Of a stretch of DNA of 64,000 nt, positions 46,475-55,044 are shown in pieces. Source of the stretch: Sphingomonadales bacterium (GTDB lineage: Bacteria; Pseudomonadota; Alphaproteobacteria; Sphingomonadales; Sphingomonadaceae); contig JAIXUQ010000108.1 in NCBI GenBank assembly GCA_027483465.1, positions 161,806 through 225,805 on the forward strand, read 5' to 3'. Numbering within the stretch: position 1 is the stretch's first letter; each line of letters opens with the position of its first letter. The notes beneath the pieces are model-generated. The model was not told the DNA's origin. It ran no database searches and was given only the letters and a program-made list of their open reading frames with translations. The position numbers and the translations under genes were made by a program.

Positions 46475-47023
46475 ATGGCTCTGACCGTTGGCGATACCGT
46501 TCCCTCCTTCGATCTTCCGGTGCAGCAGGGCGTTGCCGCGCTGCCGGCCGGCGAAACGCTGGACATCACCAAGGCCTTCCCCGGCAAGTGGAAGATCCTG
46601 TTTTACTGGCCCAAGGATTTCACCTTCGTCTGCCCGACCGAGATCATCGGCTATGGCGAACTGAAGGGCGATTTCGAAGACCGTGACGCCGTGCTGATCG
46701 GCGCTTCGACCGACACCGATTTCGTGCACTTTGCCTGGCGCAAGTCGGACGATCGTCTGGCCGCCTGCGATTTCCCCTGGCTGGCCGATAACAGCAAGCT
46801 GCTGGCCGATGCGCTGGGCATCATCGTGCCGGGTGCCGGCGTGCCGCTGCGCGCCACCTTCATCATCGATCCGGAAAATGTGATCCAGCACATCACCGTG
46901 AACGGCCTGAACGTCGGTCGCAACCCGGCCGAAACGCTGCGCATCCTCGATGCGCTGCAGACCGATGAACTCTGCCCGTGCAACTGGCAGGGCGGCGAAG
47001 AAACGCTGAAGCCCGCCGCGTGA
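46475..47023 (+). CDS. ahpC: Peroxiredoxin AhpC (three-cysteine, AhpD-dependent type)
   Basis: The 182-residue protein has the peroxidatic Cys53 in FTFVCPTEI and a C-terminal pair Cys167/Cys169 in ELCPCNW. This three-cysteine layout is that of Mycobacterium tuberculosis AhpC, which is reduced by AhpD rather than AhpF. It removes H2O2, organic hydroperoxides and peroxynitrite in the cytoplasm. The next gene is ahpD, and oxyR lies divergently upstream, so peroxide induction through OxyR is likely. A strong hairpin lies 7 bp after the stop. Confidence 0.96.
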   Translation: MALTVGDTVPSFDLPVQQGVAALPAGETLDITKAFPGKWKILFYWPKDFTFVCPTEIIGYGELKGDFEDRDAVLIGASTDTDFVHFAWRKSDDRLAACDFPWLADNSKLLADALGIIVPGAGVPLRATFIIDPENVIQHITVNGLNVGRNPAETLRILDALQTDELCPCNWQGGEETLKPAA

Positions 47024-47029
47024 TGGCGC

Positions 47030-47055
47030 GTGGGCAGCGCGCAAGCGCTGCCCAC
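47030..47055 (+). other. Perfect 11-bp hairpin with GCAA tetraloop between ahpC and ahpD
   Basis: Arms GTGGGCAGCGC (47030-47040) and GCGCTGCCCAC (47045-47055) enclose the loop GCAA, a GNRA-type tetraloop that is unusually stable in RNA. No T-run follows. It could stabilise the ahpC 3' end or reduce transcription into ahpD, giving more AhpC than AhpD. Confidence 0.65.
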
Positions 47056-47180
47056 AGACCCATCAAGGACCCGCCCGGCGCCAGCCGCGGCGTTGCCGCG
47101 GTTCCCTTGCCGGCCTTGCCCCTTCCCCTGCTTCCGGAATCAAACCCTCGCCCCCGCAGGCAGAGGGGAAAGGAACTCCC

Positions 47181-47699
47181 ATGCTGTTTTCCGAACTCGC
47201 CAAGACCCTGCCCGATTATGCCAAGGATCTGCGTCTCAACGTCTCCAGCCTCCTCACCGAGCAGTTGCTGAGCGACCAGCAGAAGTGGGGCACCATCGTC
47301 GCCGTGGCCCATGCCTGTGCGCACAAGCCGCTGATCGATGCGGCCGAAGCGGAAGCCGCCGCCAAGCTGAGCCCCGAAGCCCTGAACGCCGCCAAGGCCG
47401 CCGCCAGCATCATGGCGATGAACAACATCTATTACCGTTTCACTTACATGGCGTCGCGGCCGGATTACAAGACGATGCCGGCCAAGCTGCGCATGAATGT
47501 GATCGGTGCGCCCGGCATCGAGAAGGCCGATTTCGAACTGTACAGTCTGGCCGTTTCGGCCGTGAACGGCTGCGGCATGTGCATCGATGCCCACGACAAG
47601 GTGCTGGCCCAGCATGGCGTTGCTGCCGACAAGATCCAGGCCGCCGTGCGCATTGCCGCTGTCGTGCATGCCGTAGCGCGCACCTTGCAGGCGCTTTGA
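47181..47699 (+). CDS. ahpD: Alkyl hydroperoxidase AhpD
   Basis: The 172-residue protein has the AhpD active site: Glu119, Cys131 and Cys134 (NGCGMCIDAH) and His138, with the same mutual spacing as Glu118/Cys130/Cys133/His137 of the mycobacterial enzyme. AhpD reduces AhpC and is itself reduced through lipoamide of 2-oxoacid dehydrogenase complexes. AAAGGA lies before ATG 47181. It is 157 bp downstream of ahpC in the same direction, with a hairpin in between, so the two may be co-transcribed at different levels. Confidence 0.96.
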   Translation: MLFSELAKTLPDYAKDLRLNVSSLLTEQLLSDQQKWGTIVAVAHACAHKPLIDAAEAEAAAKLSPEALNAAKAAASIMAMNNIYYRFTYMASRPDYKTMPAKLRMNVIGAPGIEKADFELYSLAVSAVNGCGMCIDAHDKVLAQHGVAADKIQAAVRIAAVVHAVARTLQAL

Positions 47700-47704
47700 G
47701 GATT

Positions 47705-47726
47705 CCGCCGCCCGGCGGCGGTTTGT
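47705..47726 (+). terminator. Candidate terminator after ahpD
   Basis: CCGCCG / CGGCGG (47705-47721) form a short GC-rich stem with a 5-nt loop, followed by TTTGT. It is 5 bp after the ahpD stop. The T-run is weak. Confidence 0.45.
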
Positions 47727-47748
47727 AACCTGTTGTGTTGCGTGCATG

Positions 47749-47785
47749 AAAGGTCAGTCATCCGGATGCGGGTGACTGGCCTTTT
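47749..47785 (+). other. Long inverted repeat upstream of the serine acetyltransferase gene
   Basis: AAAGGTCAGTCA (47749-47760) pairs with TGACTGGCCTTT (47773-47784) over 12 bp with one G-U pair. The 12-nt loop contains a smaller CCG/CGG stem, and TTTT ends the right arm. It may be a second terminator for ahpD or a leader structure 64 bp before the EpsC-type gene. Confidence 0.5.
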
Positions 47786-47848
47786 GGCGGAAAATGCATT
47801 AAGTCCGGCTCAAATCGCCAGCCAACCTCAAGGCTGCGGAGACTGACC

Positions 47849-48520
47849 ATGGGTTTGATCGCCTATCTCGACAGTGTGAAGCGCCGCGATCCGGCACCGC
47901 GCAGTCGCTTGGAAATCCTCACCTATCCGGGCGTGTGGGCGCTGGGCTTCCACCGCATTGCCCATGCCCTGTTCCGCGGGCGCTTCTTTTTCCTGGCGCG
48001 GCTGGTCAACCACATCAGCCGTTTCTTCACCGCGATCGACATTCACCCCGGCGCCCGCATCGGTCGTGATTTCTTCATTGATCATGGCTTCGTGGTGATC
48101 GGCGAAACCGCCGAAATCGGGGATAATGTCACCATCTACCAATGTGTCACGCTGGGCGGCACCGATCCGGCCGGCGGCATCGGCGGCAAGCGCCACCCCA
48201 CCATCCTGGATGGCGCGATCATCGGTTCGGGCGCGCAGGTGCTGGGCCCGATAACCGTGGGCGCCAATGCCCGCATCGGCGCCAATGCCGTTGTCACCCG
48301 CGATGTGGCGGAAGGGGCGACCATGGTCGGCATCCCGGCCAAGCCGGTGATGATGGCGGCCGAGGATTATGTGAAGCCGTTCCTGCCCTATGGCACGCCG
48401 TGCGCGCAGAAATTCGATCCGGAAACGCAGAAGCTGGAACTGCTGCGCTGCGAGATCGACGTGCTCAAGAGCAGGCTGGACGAATTGACGCGGGGCGAGG
48501 CACGCAGCAAGGCCGGTTGA
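47849..48520 (+). CDS. Serine O-acetyltransferase, EpsC/CysE type
   Basis: The 223-residue protein has an N-terminal helical region ([19 protein letters not shown]) and a left-handed hexapeptide beta-helix: [80 protein letters not shown]. The His in FIDHG is the expected catalytic base. It acetylates serine with acetyl-CoA to O-acetylserine, the precursor of cysteine. It matches the shorter EpsC class. DUF2794 follows after 31 bp on the same strand. The long inverted repeat upstream may affect its expression. Confidence 0.92.
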   Translation: MGLIAYLDSVKRRDPAPRSRLEILTYPGVWALGFHRIAHALFRGRFFFLARLVNHISRFFTAIDIHPGARIGRDFFIDHGFVVIGETAEIGDNVTIYQCVTLGGTDPAGGIGGKRHPTILDGAIIGSGAQVLGPITVGANARIGANAVVTRDVAEGATMVGIPAKPVMMAAEDYVKPFLPYGTPCAQKFDPETQKLELLRCEIDVLKSRLDELTRGEARSKAG

Positions 48521-48551
48521 CCGGCTGGCAAGGGCGGGCCACAGTTGCGCG

Positions 48552-48899
48552 GTGAGCAATGTCATCCCGTTCGCCACGGCGGCCAGCCCGCGCCCGACGC
48601 AGGTCGCCTTCACCCGGCCCGAGCTTGATCGCATCATGTCGCTTTACGGCCGCATGGTCGCGGCTGGGTTGTGGCGCGATTATGGGCTGGAGATGGGCGC
48701 CCGCTGCGCCAGTTTCTCGGCCTTTCGCCGCAGTGCCGAAAACCCCGAAGTGCGGCTGGTGAAGGACCCGGCCCTGCGCGGCCGCCAGGGGGAATGGATC
48801 CTCTATGGGGAGGGCGGCGCCATCCTCAAGCGCGGGCACGAACTGGTCAATGTGCTGGCCGTGCTGGAGCGGCGATTGCTGAAGGCCGTGGAAAGCTGA
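48552..48899 (+). CDS. DUF2794 family protein
   Basis: The 115-residue protein starts at GTG 48552 and matches the small alphaproteobacterial DUF2794 family: VAFTRPELDRIMSLYGRMVAAGLWRDYGLEMG, FSAFRRSAENPEVRLVKDP, EWILYGEGGAILKRGHELVNVLAVLERRLLK. It has no signal peptide or membrane helix. Function is not established. It sits directly behind the serine acetyltransferase gene, which may be co-transcription without a shared role, and ends before a symmetric hairpin. Confidence 0.85.
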   Translation: MSNVIPFATAASPRPTQVAFTRPELDRIMSLYGRMVAAGLWRDYGLEMGARCASFSAFRRSAENPEVRLVKDPALRGRQGEWILYGEGGAILKRGHELVNVLAVLERRLLKAVES

Positions 48900-48900
48900 A

Positions 48901-48921
48901 GGGAGGCGGCGGCCGCCTCCC
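48901..48921. terminator. Bidirectional terminator-like hairpin between DUF2794 and SDR genes
   Basis: GGGAGGCGG (48901-48909) and CCGCCTCCC (48913-48921) are perfectly complementary with a 3-nt loop. It is immediately after the DUF2794 stop and before the convergent SDR stop. Short pyrimidine stretches follow on each side, but no long T-run. Confidence 0.55.
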
Positions 48922-48935
48922 TTCCAGACCTGCCT

Positions 48936-49832
48936 TCAGCGCCCGCCAGCCAGTGCCGTCTGCGCCTGGGCGCTGCCATTTTCCGGAACCAGTTCGCCGG
49001 TGCGGTCGCTGATTTCGGCGAACCGCTCGGCCACGCTTTCAGCGGTCATCTCGTCGGCCGAAAGATGGATGCCGCGGGTCAGCGTCACATAGGCGCGCTC
49101 GATGCCGCCGCCGCCGGCGTTGAGGATGACGTTGGTCGGCGCGCCTTCCGAAACCAGATAGACGCTGGCCGGCACCACGGTTTCCGGGCCCATTTTCTCC
49201 AGCATCGCCGGCGGCATCAGATCCTCGGTCATGCGGGTGGCGGCCAACGGCGCGATGGTGTTGACGTGAACGTTATACTTGGCGCCTTCCAGTGCCAGCG
49301 TCTTCATCAGGCCCACCAGGCCCAGCTTGGCCGCGCCATAATTGGCCTGGCCGAAATTGCCATAAAGGCCGGTGGAGCTGGTGGTCATCAGGATGCGGCC
49401 ATAGGCCTGCTCGCGCATCAGTTCCCACACCGCCTTGGTGCAGTTCACGCTGCCCATCAGGTGGACATCCAGCACCAGGCGGAAATCCTCCACGCTCATC
49501 TTGGCGAAGGTCTTGTCACGCAGGATGCCGGCGTTGTTGATCAGGATATCGATGCGGCCCCAGCGCTCCTTCACATTGGCCACCATCTTTTCCACGGCTG
49601 CCATGTCGGTCACGCTGGCGCCATTGGCCATCGCCTCGCCGCCCATCGCGGTGATCTCGTCAACCACCGCCTGCGCGGCTGAAAGCGACGCCCCGGAACC
49701 ATCACGGGCACCGCCCAGATCATTCACCACCACCTTGGCACCGCGCCGGGCCAGATCCAGCGCATAGGCGCGGCCCAGACCGCCGCCCGCCCCGGTGACA
49801 ATGGCAACACGACCTTCAAACGAAATCGACAT
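48936..49832 (-). CDS. SDR oxidoreductase, MFE-2/(3R)-hydroxyacyl-CoA dehydrogenase-like
   Basis: The 298-residue protein has the NAD-binding VAIVTGAGGGLGRAYALDLARRGAKVVVNDLGG, NNAGILRD and the catalytic Ser plus Tyr-x3-Lys (MTTSSTGLYGNFGQANYGAAK). The extended pattern VVNDLGGARDGSG and MPPAMLEKMGPETVVPASVYLVSEG is that of the dehydrogenase domain of multifunctional enzyme 2. It probably oxidises 3-hydroxyacyl-CoA esters in fatty-acid or sterol-type degradation. It has about 30 residues beyond a minimal FabG. It stands alone, with 269 bp of unassigned sequence upstream. Confidence 0.88.
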   Translation of the reverse strand: MSISFEGRVAIVTGAGGGLGRAYALDLARRGAKVVVNDLGGARDGSGASLSAAQAVVDEITAMGGEAMANGASVTDMAAVEKMVANVKERWGRIDILINNAGILRDKTFAKMSVEDFRLVLDVHLMGSVNCTKAVWELMREQAYGRILMTTSSTGLYGNFGQANYGAAKLGLVGLMKTLALEGAKYNVHVNTIAPLAATRMTEDLMPPAMLEKMGPETVVPASVYLVSEGAPTNVILNAGGGGIERAYVTLTRGIHLSADEMTAESVAERFAEISDRTGELVPENGSAQAQTALAGGR

Positions 49833-50101
49833 CTCGGTGCTTCCCCCAAACAGGTTGAATCAGCGCAACGCCGCCGTTTAGCCAAGCGGACGCGGCGTGC
49901 AAAGCCAAATACGGATCAACAGCCGCCTTGGCTGAACGAACGTCAGGGTTGCGGGCGCGGCTCCCCTTGTCCGCCGCGGACGGCATACGACGACGCGAAA
50001 TCGCGGGCACACAAAGGAGGCAGCCGCGCGATCGCGGCCCGTCTCAACGCCCGGAAGCCCTTGCCCGCCGTCTGGTCAGGCTGCTCAAGGCCTGCCGCCG
50101 G
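49833..50101. other. Unassigned intergenic stretch
   Basis: About 270 bp between the SDR start and the phoB stop. Short open frames exist on both strands but show no coding pattern or ribosome site. I see no RNA gene, clear terminator or repeat; it must hold the SDR promoter and the end of the pho transcript. Confidence 0.4.
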
Positions 50102-50818
50102 TCAGGCCGCCTGGGCTTCCGCGGTGGCATCCAGCGAATAGCCGGCGGAGCGCACGGTGCGGATCAGATCGGGCAGTTCCTCGCCGCCGGGCCCGGCGTT
50201 CACCGCCTTGCGCAGCCGGCGGATATGCACGTCGACAGTGCGCTGCTCCACATAGACATCGCGGCCCCACACCGCATCCAGCAGCTGTTCGCGGCTGAAG
50301 ACGCGGCCCGGATGCTCCAGGAAATGGCGCAGCAGGCGGAATTCGGTGGGGCCCAGTTGCACGGTGCGGCCGTCGCGCGTCACCCGGTGAGCGGTGGTGT
50401 CCATGGCGATGCCGGCAAATTCCAGTTGGCCGCCCTGCAGCGCCGGGCGCAGCCGGCGCAGCACGGCGCGGATGCGGGCGATCAGTTCGCGCGGGCTGAA
50501 CGGCTTGGTCATGTAATCATCGGCGCCGGTTTCCAGGCCGCGGATGCGATCGGCCTCGTCCCCGCGCGCGGTGAGCATCACGATCGGCAGATTGGCGGTG
50601 GCCGGGGCCCGGCGCAGGCGGCGGCACACCTCGATGCCCGACAGGTTGGCGATCATCCAGTCGAGGATGACCAGATCGGGCTTCTCCTCCTCGGCCAGGG
50701 TCAGCGCCTCCTCACCGTCGCCGGTGCGGACCACATCAAAGCCTTCCTTTTCCAGATTGTAGGTGACCAGCTCGATCAGGCTGGCATCGTCTTCGACCAG
50801 AAGGATCTTGGCGCGCAT
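50102..50818 (-). CDS. phoB: Phosphate response regulator PhoB
   Basis: The 238-residue protein has a receiver domain with Asp53 as phospho-acceptor (LVILDWMIANLSGIE) and the conserved Lys in DDYMTKPFSPREL, then an OmpR-type winged helix (LGPTEFRLLRHFLEHPGRVFSREQLLDAVWG, VDVHIRRLRKAV). The usual Pro after the receiver Asp (DxMLP) is replaced here by IAN. PhoB phosphorylated by PhoR binds Pho boxes and turns on phosphate-starvation genes. It is the last gene of the pst string, 17 bp after phoU, so its production should rise with the pst operon. Confidence 0.95.
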   Translation of the reverse strand: MRAKILLVEDDASLIELVTYNLEKEGFDVVRTGDGEEALTLAEEEKPDLVILDWMIANLSGIEVCRRLRRAPATANLPIVMLTARGDEADRIRGLETGADDYMTKPFSPRELIARIRAVLRRLRPALQGGQLEFAGIAMDTTAHRVTRDGRTVQLGPTEFRLLRHFLEHPGRVFSREQLLDAVWGRDVYVEQRTVDVHIRRLRKAVNAGPGGEELPDLIRTVRSAGYSLDATAEAQAA

Positions 50819-50835
50819 GGGTCACTCTCCCGCTG

Positions 50836-51546
50836 TCACTGGGGGCTGTAGATGGTCGAGGTGAAATCATTCTTCGGCCGCTCGGCCGGGCGCTGGCCGG
50901 TGGCGGTGAAATGCACCATCTCGGCCACCGACGTGGCATGGTCGCCGATCCGCTCCAAATTCTTGGCGACAAACAACAGATGGGTGGACGGCGTGATATA
51001 GTGCGGATTTTCCATCATGAAGGTGAGCAGCGAGCGGAACAGTGCGTTGTAATATTCGTCCACCTGCTGGTCGCGGCTGAGGATCGCCAGGGCCTTGGCG
51101 GCATCGCGATCGACAAAGGCATCCAGCGTGTCGCGGATGATCTCGATCACGGCGCGGGCCATTTCCGGGATGATCACCGCCGGCGCGATCGGCTGGGCCT
51201 GGGCCACCACCACGGCGCGCTTGGCGATATTCTTGGCATAGTCGCCGATACGCTCCATCACCCCGGCGATCTTCAGCGCCGCCACGATCTCGCGCAGATC
51301 ATCGGCCAGTGGCGCGCGCAGGGCGATGATGCGCACCGCCAGCGCCTCGGCCTCGGCCTCCAGCGCATCAAGCCGCTTGTCATTCTCCACCACCACCGCG
51401 GCGGCTTCCAGATTGCGGCCCACCAGCGCGTCCACCGCATCGGCGATCTGGCTTTCGCACAGGCCGCCCATGCGGGTGATCACCGCGCGCAGGCTGGCAA
51501 TATCCTCATCGAAGCTCTTGACCGTGTGGGCGGAAAATTCGGCCAT
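50836..51546 (-). CDS. phoU: Phosphate signalling protein PhoU
   Basis: The 236-residue all-helical protein contains two PhoU repeats, each with the metal-binding acidic pattern: ADAVDALVGRNLEAAAVVVENDKRLDALEAEAEALAVRIIAL and the second half DYAKNIAKRAVVV followed by ERIGDHATSVAEMVHFT. PhoU connects the Pst transporter to PhoR and keeps the kinase off when phosphate is plentiful. It lies between pstB (23 bp upstream) and phoB. Confidence 0.96.
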   Translation of the reverse strand: MAEFSAHTVKSFDEDIASLRAVITRMGGLCESQIADAVDALVGRNLEAAAVVVENDKRLDALEAEAEALAVRIIALRAPLADDLREIVAALKIAGVMERIGDYAKNIAKRAVVVAQAQPIAPAVIIPEMARAVIEIIRDTLDAFVDRDAAKALAILSRDQQVDEYYNALFRSLLTFMMENPHYITPSTHLLFVAKNLERIGDHATSVAEMVHFTATGQRPAERPKNDFTSTIYSPQ

Positions 51547-51569
51547 GGAATCAGCCTTTCAAAACGGGG

Positions 51570-52370
51570 TCAGCCATAGCGGCCGGTGATATAATCCTTG
51601 GTGCGGGTCTCCCGCGGATTGGTGAAGATGGCCGAAGTGTCATCATACTCCACCAATGTGCCCAGGTGAAAGAAGGCGGTCTTCTGGCTCACGCGGGCCG
51701 CCTGCTGCATGTTGTGGGTGACGATGACGATGGCATAACGGCCGCGCAGCTCGTCGATCAGCTCCTCGATGCGGGCGGTGGCGATCGGATCGAGCGCCGA
51801 GCAGGGCTCGTCCATCAGGATCACCTCCGGGTCCACCGCGATGGCGCGGGCGATGCACAGGCGCTGCTGCTGCCCGCCCGACATGGCGGTGCCGCTTTCG
51901 CCCAGCCGGTCCTTCACCTCATCCCACAGGCCGGCGCGGCGCAGGGCGCTTTCCACGATATTGTCCATATCGGCCTTGGCGCGGGCCAGGCCATGGATGC
52001 GCGGACCATAGGCGACATTCTCATAGATGGACTTGGGGAAGGGATTGGGTTTCTGGAACACCATCCCCACCCGCGCGCGCAACTGCACCACGTCCATGGC
52101 CGGCGCATAAATGTCCTGCGCGTCCAGTTCGATGCGGCCTTCCACGCGGGCGCCATCCACCGTGTCGTTCATCCGGTTGAGGCAACGCAGGAAGGTGGAC
52201 TTGCCGCAGCCCGACGGGCCGATGAAGGCGGTGACATGCTCGCTGGTCACATCGATGGAAACATTCCTGATGGCCTGTTTCTGGCCATAGAAGACATTCA
52301 CATCGCGCGCCGTCATCTTGGGCACGCTGTTGTGGCCGATGGCCGGCTTCTGGGCAGGGTTCTGGTTCAC
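51570..52370 (-). CDS. pstB: Phosphate ABC transporter ATP-binding protein PstB
   Basis: I chose GTG 52370, whose GTGA overlap with the pstA stop couples the two genes; the longer open frame upstream runs inside pstA. The 266-residue ATPase has Walker [11 protein letters not shown]-loop [12 protein letters not shown], signature [13 protein letters not shown], Walker [14 protein letters not shown] and the H-loop IVTHNMQQA. It powers phosphate import by PstSCA. The N-terminal 16 residues are variable. Confidence 0.97.
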   Translation of the reverse strand: MNQNPAQKPAIGHNSVPKMTARDVNVFYGQKQAIRNVSIDVTSEHVTAFIGPSGCGKSTFLRCLNRMNDTVDGARVEGRIELDAQDIYAPAMDVVQLRARVGMVFQKPNPFPKSIYENVAYGPRIHGLARAKADMDNIVESALRRAGLWDEVKDRLGESGTAMSGGQQQRLCIARAIAVDPEVILMDEPCSALDPIATARIEELIDELRGRYAIVIVTHNMQQAARVSQKTAFFHLGTLVEYDDTSAIFTNPRETRTKDYITGRYG

Positions 52371-53653
52371 CAGCGCCTCTCGAAACGGTTGCGGAGATAG
52401 ATGGCCAGGCTGTTCATGGCGATAAGGATCACCAGCAGCACCAGGATGGCCGCCGAGGTTTTCTCGACAAAGCCGCGCTGCACATCGTCCGACCACAGGA
52501 ACACCTGCATCGGCAACACGGTGGCCGGCGCGCTGAGGCCCTGCGGCACATCGGTGACAAAGGCCCGCATGCCGATCAGCAGCAGCGGCGCGGTTTCGCC
52601 CAGCGCACGCGCGATGCCGATGATGGTGCCGGTCATGATGCCGGGCAATGCCAGCGGCAGCACATGCTGGAACACCACCTGGATCGGCGAGGCGCCGATG
52701 CCCAGCGCGGCATCGCGGATGGAGGGCGGCACCGCCTTGATGGCCACACGTGCGGCGATCACGATCACCGGCATGATCATCAGCGCCAGCGTGATTCCGC
52801 CCACCAGCGGCGATGAGCGCGGCAGACCGGCGATGTTGAGGAAGAAGGCAAGGCCCAACAGGCCGAAGATGATCGAGGGCACCGCTGCCAGATTGTTGAT
52901 CGACAATTCGATCACATCGGCCAGCCGGCCCCTGGGCGCGAACTCCTCCAGCCACACGGCCGAAAGCACGCCCAACGGGAAGGCGATGATGATGGTGATG
53001 AACAGGGTGAACAGCGAGCCCAGCGCGGCACCGCCAATGCCGGCCAGTTCGGGCTCGGTGCTGTCGGCATTGCCCAGAAAGGCGCTGTTGAACCCGGTGC
53101 GCAACCGGCCCTCGCGCTCCAGCCAGCGCCAGGCGGCAACTTCGCGATCGCTCACGCCACGGCTGTCGGCCGGGGCCTCCAGATCAAATTTGCCCTTGGC
53201 AAGCAGATCGATGGTGGAGCGCACCGGCACCCACAGGCTGACCCGCTGGCCCAAGAGGCCGGGATCGGCCAGCAGGCGTTCGCGCAGGGCCAGCCACGCC
53301 GCGTCCGACAAGGTGCCCGAAGCCGGGCCCAGCCCGCGCGCCGCCTCGTTCAGCAGCGCCACATAATCGGCCCGCGCCAGCATGGCCTTGCCATCCGGCC
53401 CGGCCACCGCGGCCGGATCAACCCCCAGCGTGGCCGGGGTGAAGGTCACCTCCAGCCGGGCCTCGGTGCGCAGAAAACCGCTCCAGCCGTCGCGCACGAT
53501 GGTGAACAGCAGGAAAGCCAGGAAGCCGGCGGCCACCACCAGCGCGGTGGCACCCAGCCGGCGGAAGTTGCGCTCCGCCCGGTAACGCGCGGCGATGCGG
53601 GCCTGCATCGCCGGCGATGCCCAGTCGGTGGGCCGGCGCTCAATCGCGCTCAT
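52367..53653 (-). CDS. pstA: Phosphate ABC transporter permease PstA with extended N-terminal domain
   Basis: The 428-residue protein is longer than the roughly 300-residue E. coli PstA. After a first membrane helix ([19 protein letters not shown]) comes a periplasmic region of about 150 residues of the kind common in alphaproteobacterial PstA. The permease core follows: [29 protein letters not shown], and the coupling loop motif [44 protein letters not shown]. It forms the phosphate channel with PstC. It overlaps pstC by ATGA (53650-53653) and pstB by GTGA. Confidence 0.96.
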   Translation of the reverse strand: MSAIERRPTDWASPAMQARIAARYRAERNFRRLGATALVVAAGFLAFLLFTIVRDGWSGFLRTEARLEVTFTPATLGVDPAAVAGPDGKAMLARADYVALLNEAARGLGPASGTLSDAAWLALRERLLADPGLLGQRVSLWVPVRSTIDLLAKGKFDLEAPADSRGVSDREVAAWRWLEREGRLRTGFNSAFLGNADSTEPELAGIGGAALGSLFTLFITIIIAFPLGVLSAVWLEEFAPRGRLADVIELSINNLAAVPSIIFGLLGLAFFLNIAGLPRSSPLVGGITLALMIMPVIVIAARVAIKAVPPSIRDAALGIGASPIQVVFQHVLPLALPGIMTGTIIGIARALGETAPLLLIGMRAFVTDVPQGLSAPATVLPMQVFLWSDDVQRGFVEKTSAAILVLLVILIAMNSLAIYLRNRFERRW

Positions 53654-55044
53654 TCATAGGCCTCCCGATAGCGTTTCACCACGGCCAGCGCATAGATGTT
53701 GAGCACAAGGGTCATCCCGAACAGCACCAGGCCCAGCGCGAAGGCCGAAAGCGTCTTGGCGCTGTCAAACTCCTGATCCCCGGTGAGCAGCGCGACGATC
53801 TGGGTGGTGACCGTGGTGACGCTGCTGAACGGATTGGCGGTGAGATTGGCGGCCAGGCCGGCGGCCATCACCACGATCATCGTCTCGCCGATGGCGCGGC
53901 TCACCGCCAGCAGCACCCCGCCGATGATGCCGGGCAGCGCCGCCGGCACCATCACCTTCTTCACGGTCTCGCTCATGGTCGCGCCCATCGCCAGGCTGCC
54001 GTCGCGCATCGCCCGCGGCACCGCCGCCAGCGCATCATCGGCCATCGACGAAACGAAGGGAATGATCATCACGCCCATCACCAGGCCGGCGGCCAGCGCA
54101 CTGTCGGCCGAGGCATCGGCCATGCCCAGCGCCACCGCCACTTGGCGCACCACCGGCGCCACGCTGAGGGCGGCGAAAAAGCCGTAGACCACGGTGGGCA
54201 CCCCAGCGAGCAGCTCCAGCACCGGTTTCAGCCAGCGGCGCAGGCGCGGCGCGGCATATTGGGTGAGATAGATGGCCGACATCAGGCCCAGCGGGATCGC
54301 CACCGCCATGGCAATGATCGCGCCGATGAAGATCGTGCCCCAGAACAACGGCACCGCGCCAAAGGCCCCGGTGGAGCCGACTTGATCGGCGCGCAGCGCG
54401 GTCTGCGGGCTCCAGGCCAGGCCGGTGAGGAATTCCACCGGCGAGACCATGCGGAAGAAGCGGATCGATTCAAAGATCAGCGACAGCACGATGCCAAAGG
54501 TGGTCAGGATGGCCACCACCGATGCCAGCAGCAACAGGATGCGCACCTGCATTTCCACCCGGTTGCGGGCGCGGAAATCCGGGCGGATGCGGCTGTATCC
54601 CCACAGGCCGCCCAGGCAGAGCAGCGCCACCGCCAACGCCCCGGCCAGCAGATCCAGATTGGTCTTGGTGGCGGCATAGCGCGGTGCCAGCACCGGGGCG
54701 AGCGGGTTGAACGCCTGCGGCAGATCACCAGCCACGAGCCCGCGCACCTCGTTCATCAGCGCCGCCCGGTCCGGCCCCGGCGCCGGCTGGCTGGCGGCAT
54801 CCAGCGTGGCCAGCACGCGGCCTTCGATCACACCTTCGCCGGCCAGGCCCCAGCCGGCCAGCACGATCAGTGCCGGTGCCAGCGCCAGCACCGCCACATA
54901 AGCCCCGTGGTACACCGGCCGTGAATGCACCGCACCGATGCGTCCACCGGCCGCCAGCGTGAGCCTGGTGGCCCGCGCCCGGCCCGCCAGATAGGCCAGG
55001 CCCGCCAGCGCCAGCACCAGCGCAAGGGCGATCAGCAGCTTCAT
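53650..55044 (-). CDS. pstC: Phosphate ABC transporter permease PstC with extended N-terminal domain
   Basis: The 464-residue protein begins with a membrane helix (MKLLIALALVLALAGLAYLAG), further N-terminal helices and a periplasmic segment, and then the permease core with FGAVPLFWGTIFIGAIIAMAVAIPLGLMSAIYLTQYA and AALSVAPVVRQ. The coupling-loop motif is AMRDGSLAMGATMSETVKKVMVPAALPGIIGGVLLAVSRAIGET. The extension of about 150 residues over E. coli PstC is normal in this class. It overlaps pstS by one base and pstA by four bases, a tight operon. Confidence 0.95.
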   Translation of the reverse strand: MKLLIALALVLALAGLAYLAGRARATRLTLAAGGRIGAVHSRPVYHGAYVAVLALAPALIVLAGWGLAGEGVIEGRVLATLDAASQPAPGPDRAALMNEVRGLVAGDLPQAFNPLAPVLAPRYAATKTNLDLLAGALAVALLCLGGLWGYSRIRPDFRARNRVEMQVRILLLLASVVAILTTFGIVLSLIFESIRFFRMVSPVEFLTGLAWSPQTALRADQVGSTGAFGAVPLFWGTIFIGAIIAMAVAIPLGLMSAIYLTQYAAPRLRRWLKPVLELLAGVPTVVYGFFAALSVAPVVRQVAVALGMADASADSALAAGLVMGVMIIPFVSSMADDALAAVPRAMRDGSLAMGATMSETVKKVMVPAALPGIIGGVLLAVSRAIGETMIVVMAAGLAANLTANPFSSVTTVTTQIVALLTGDQEFDSAKTLSAFALGLVLFGMTLVLNIYALAVVKRYREAYE

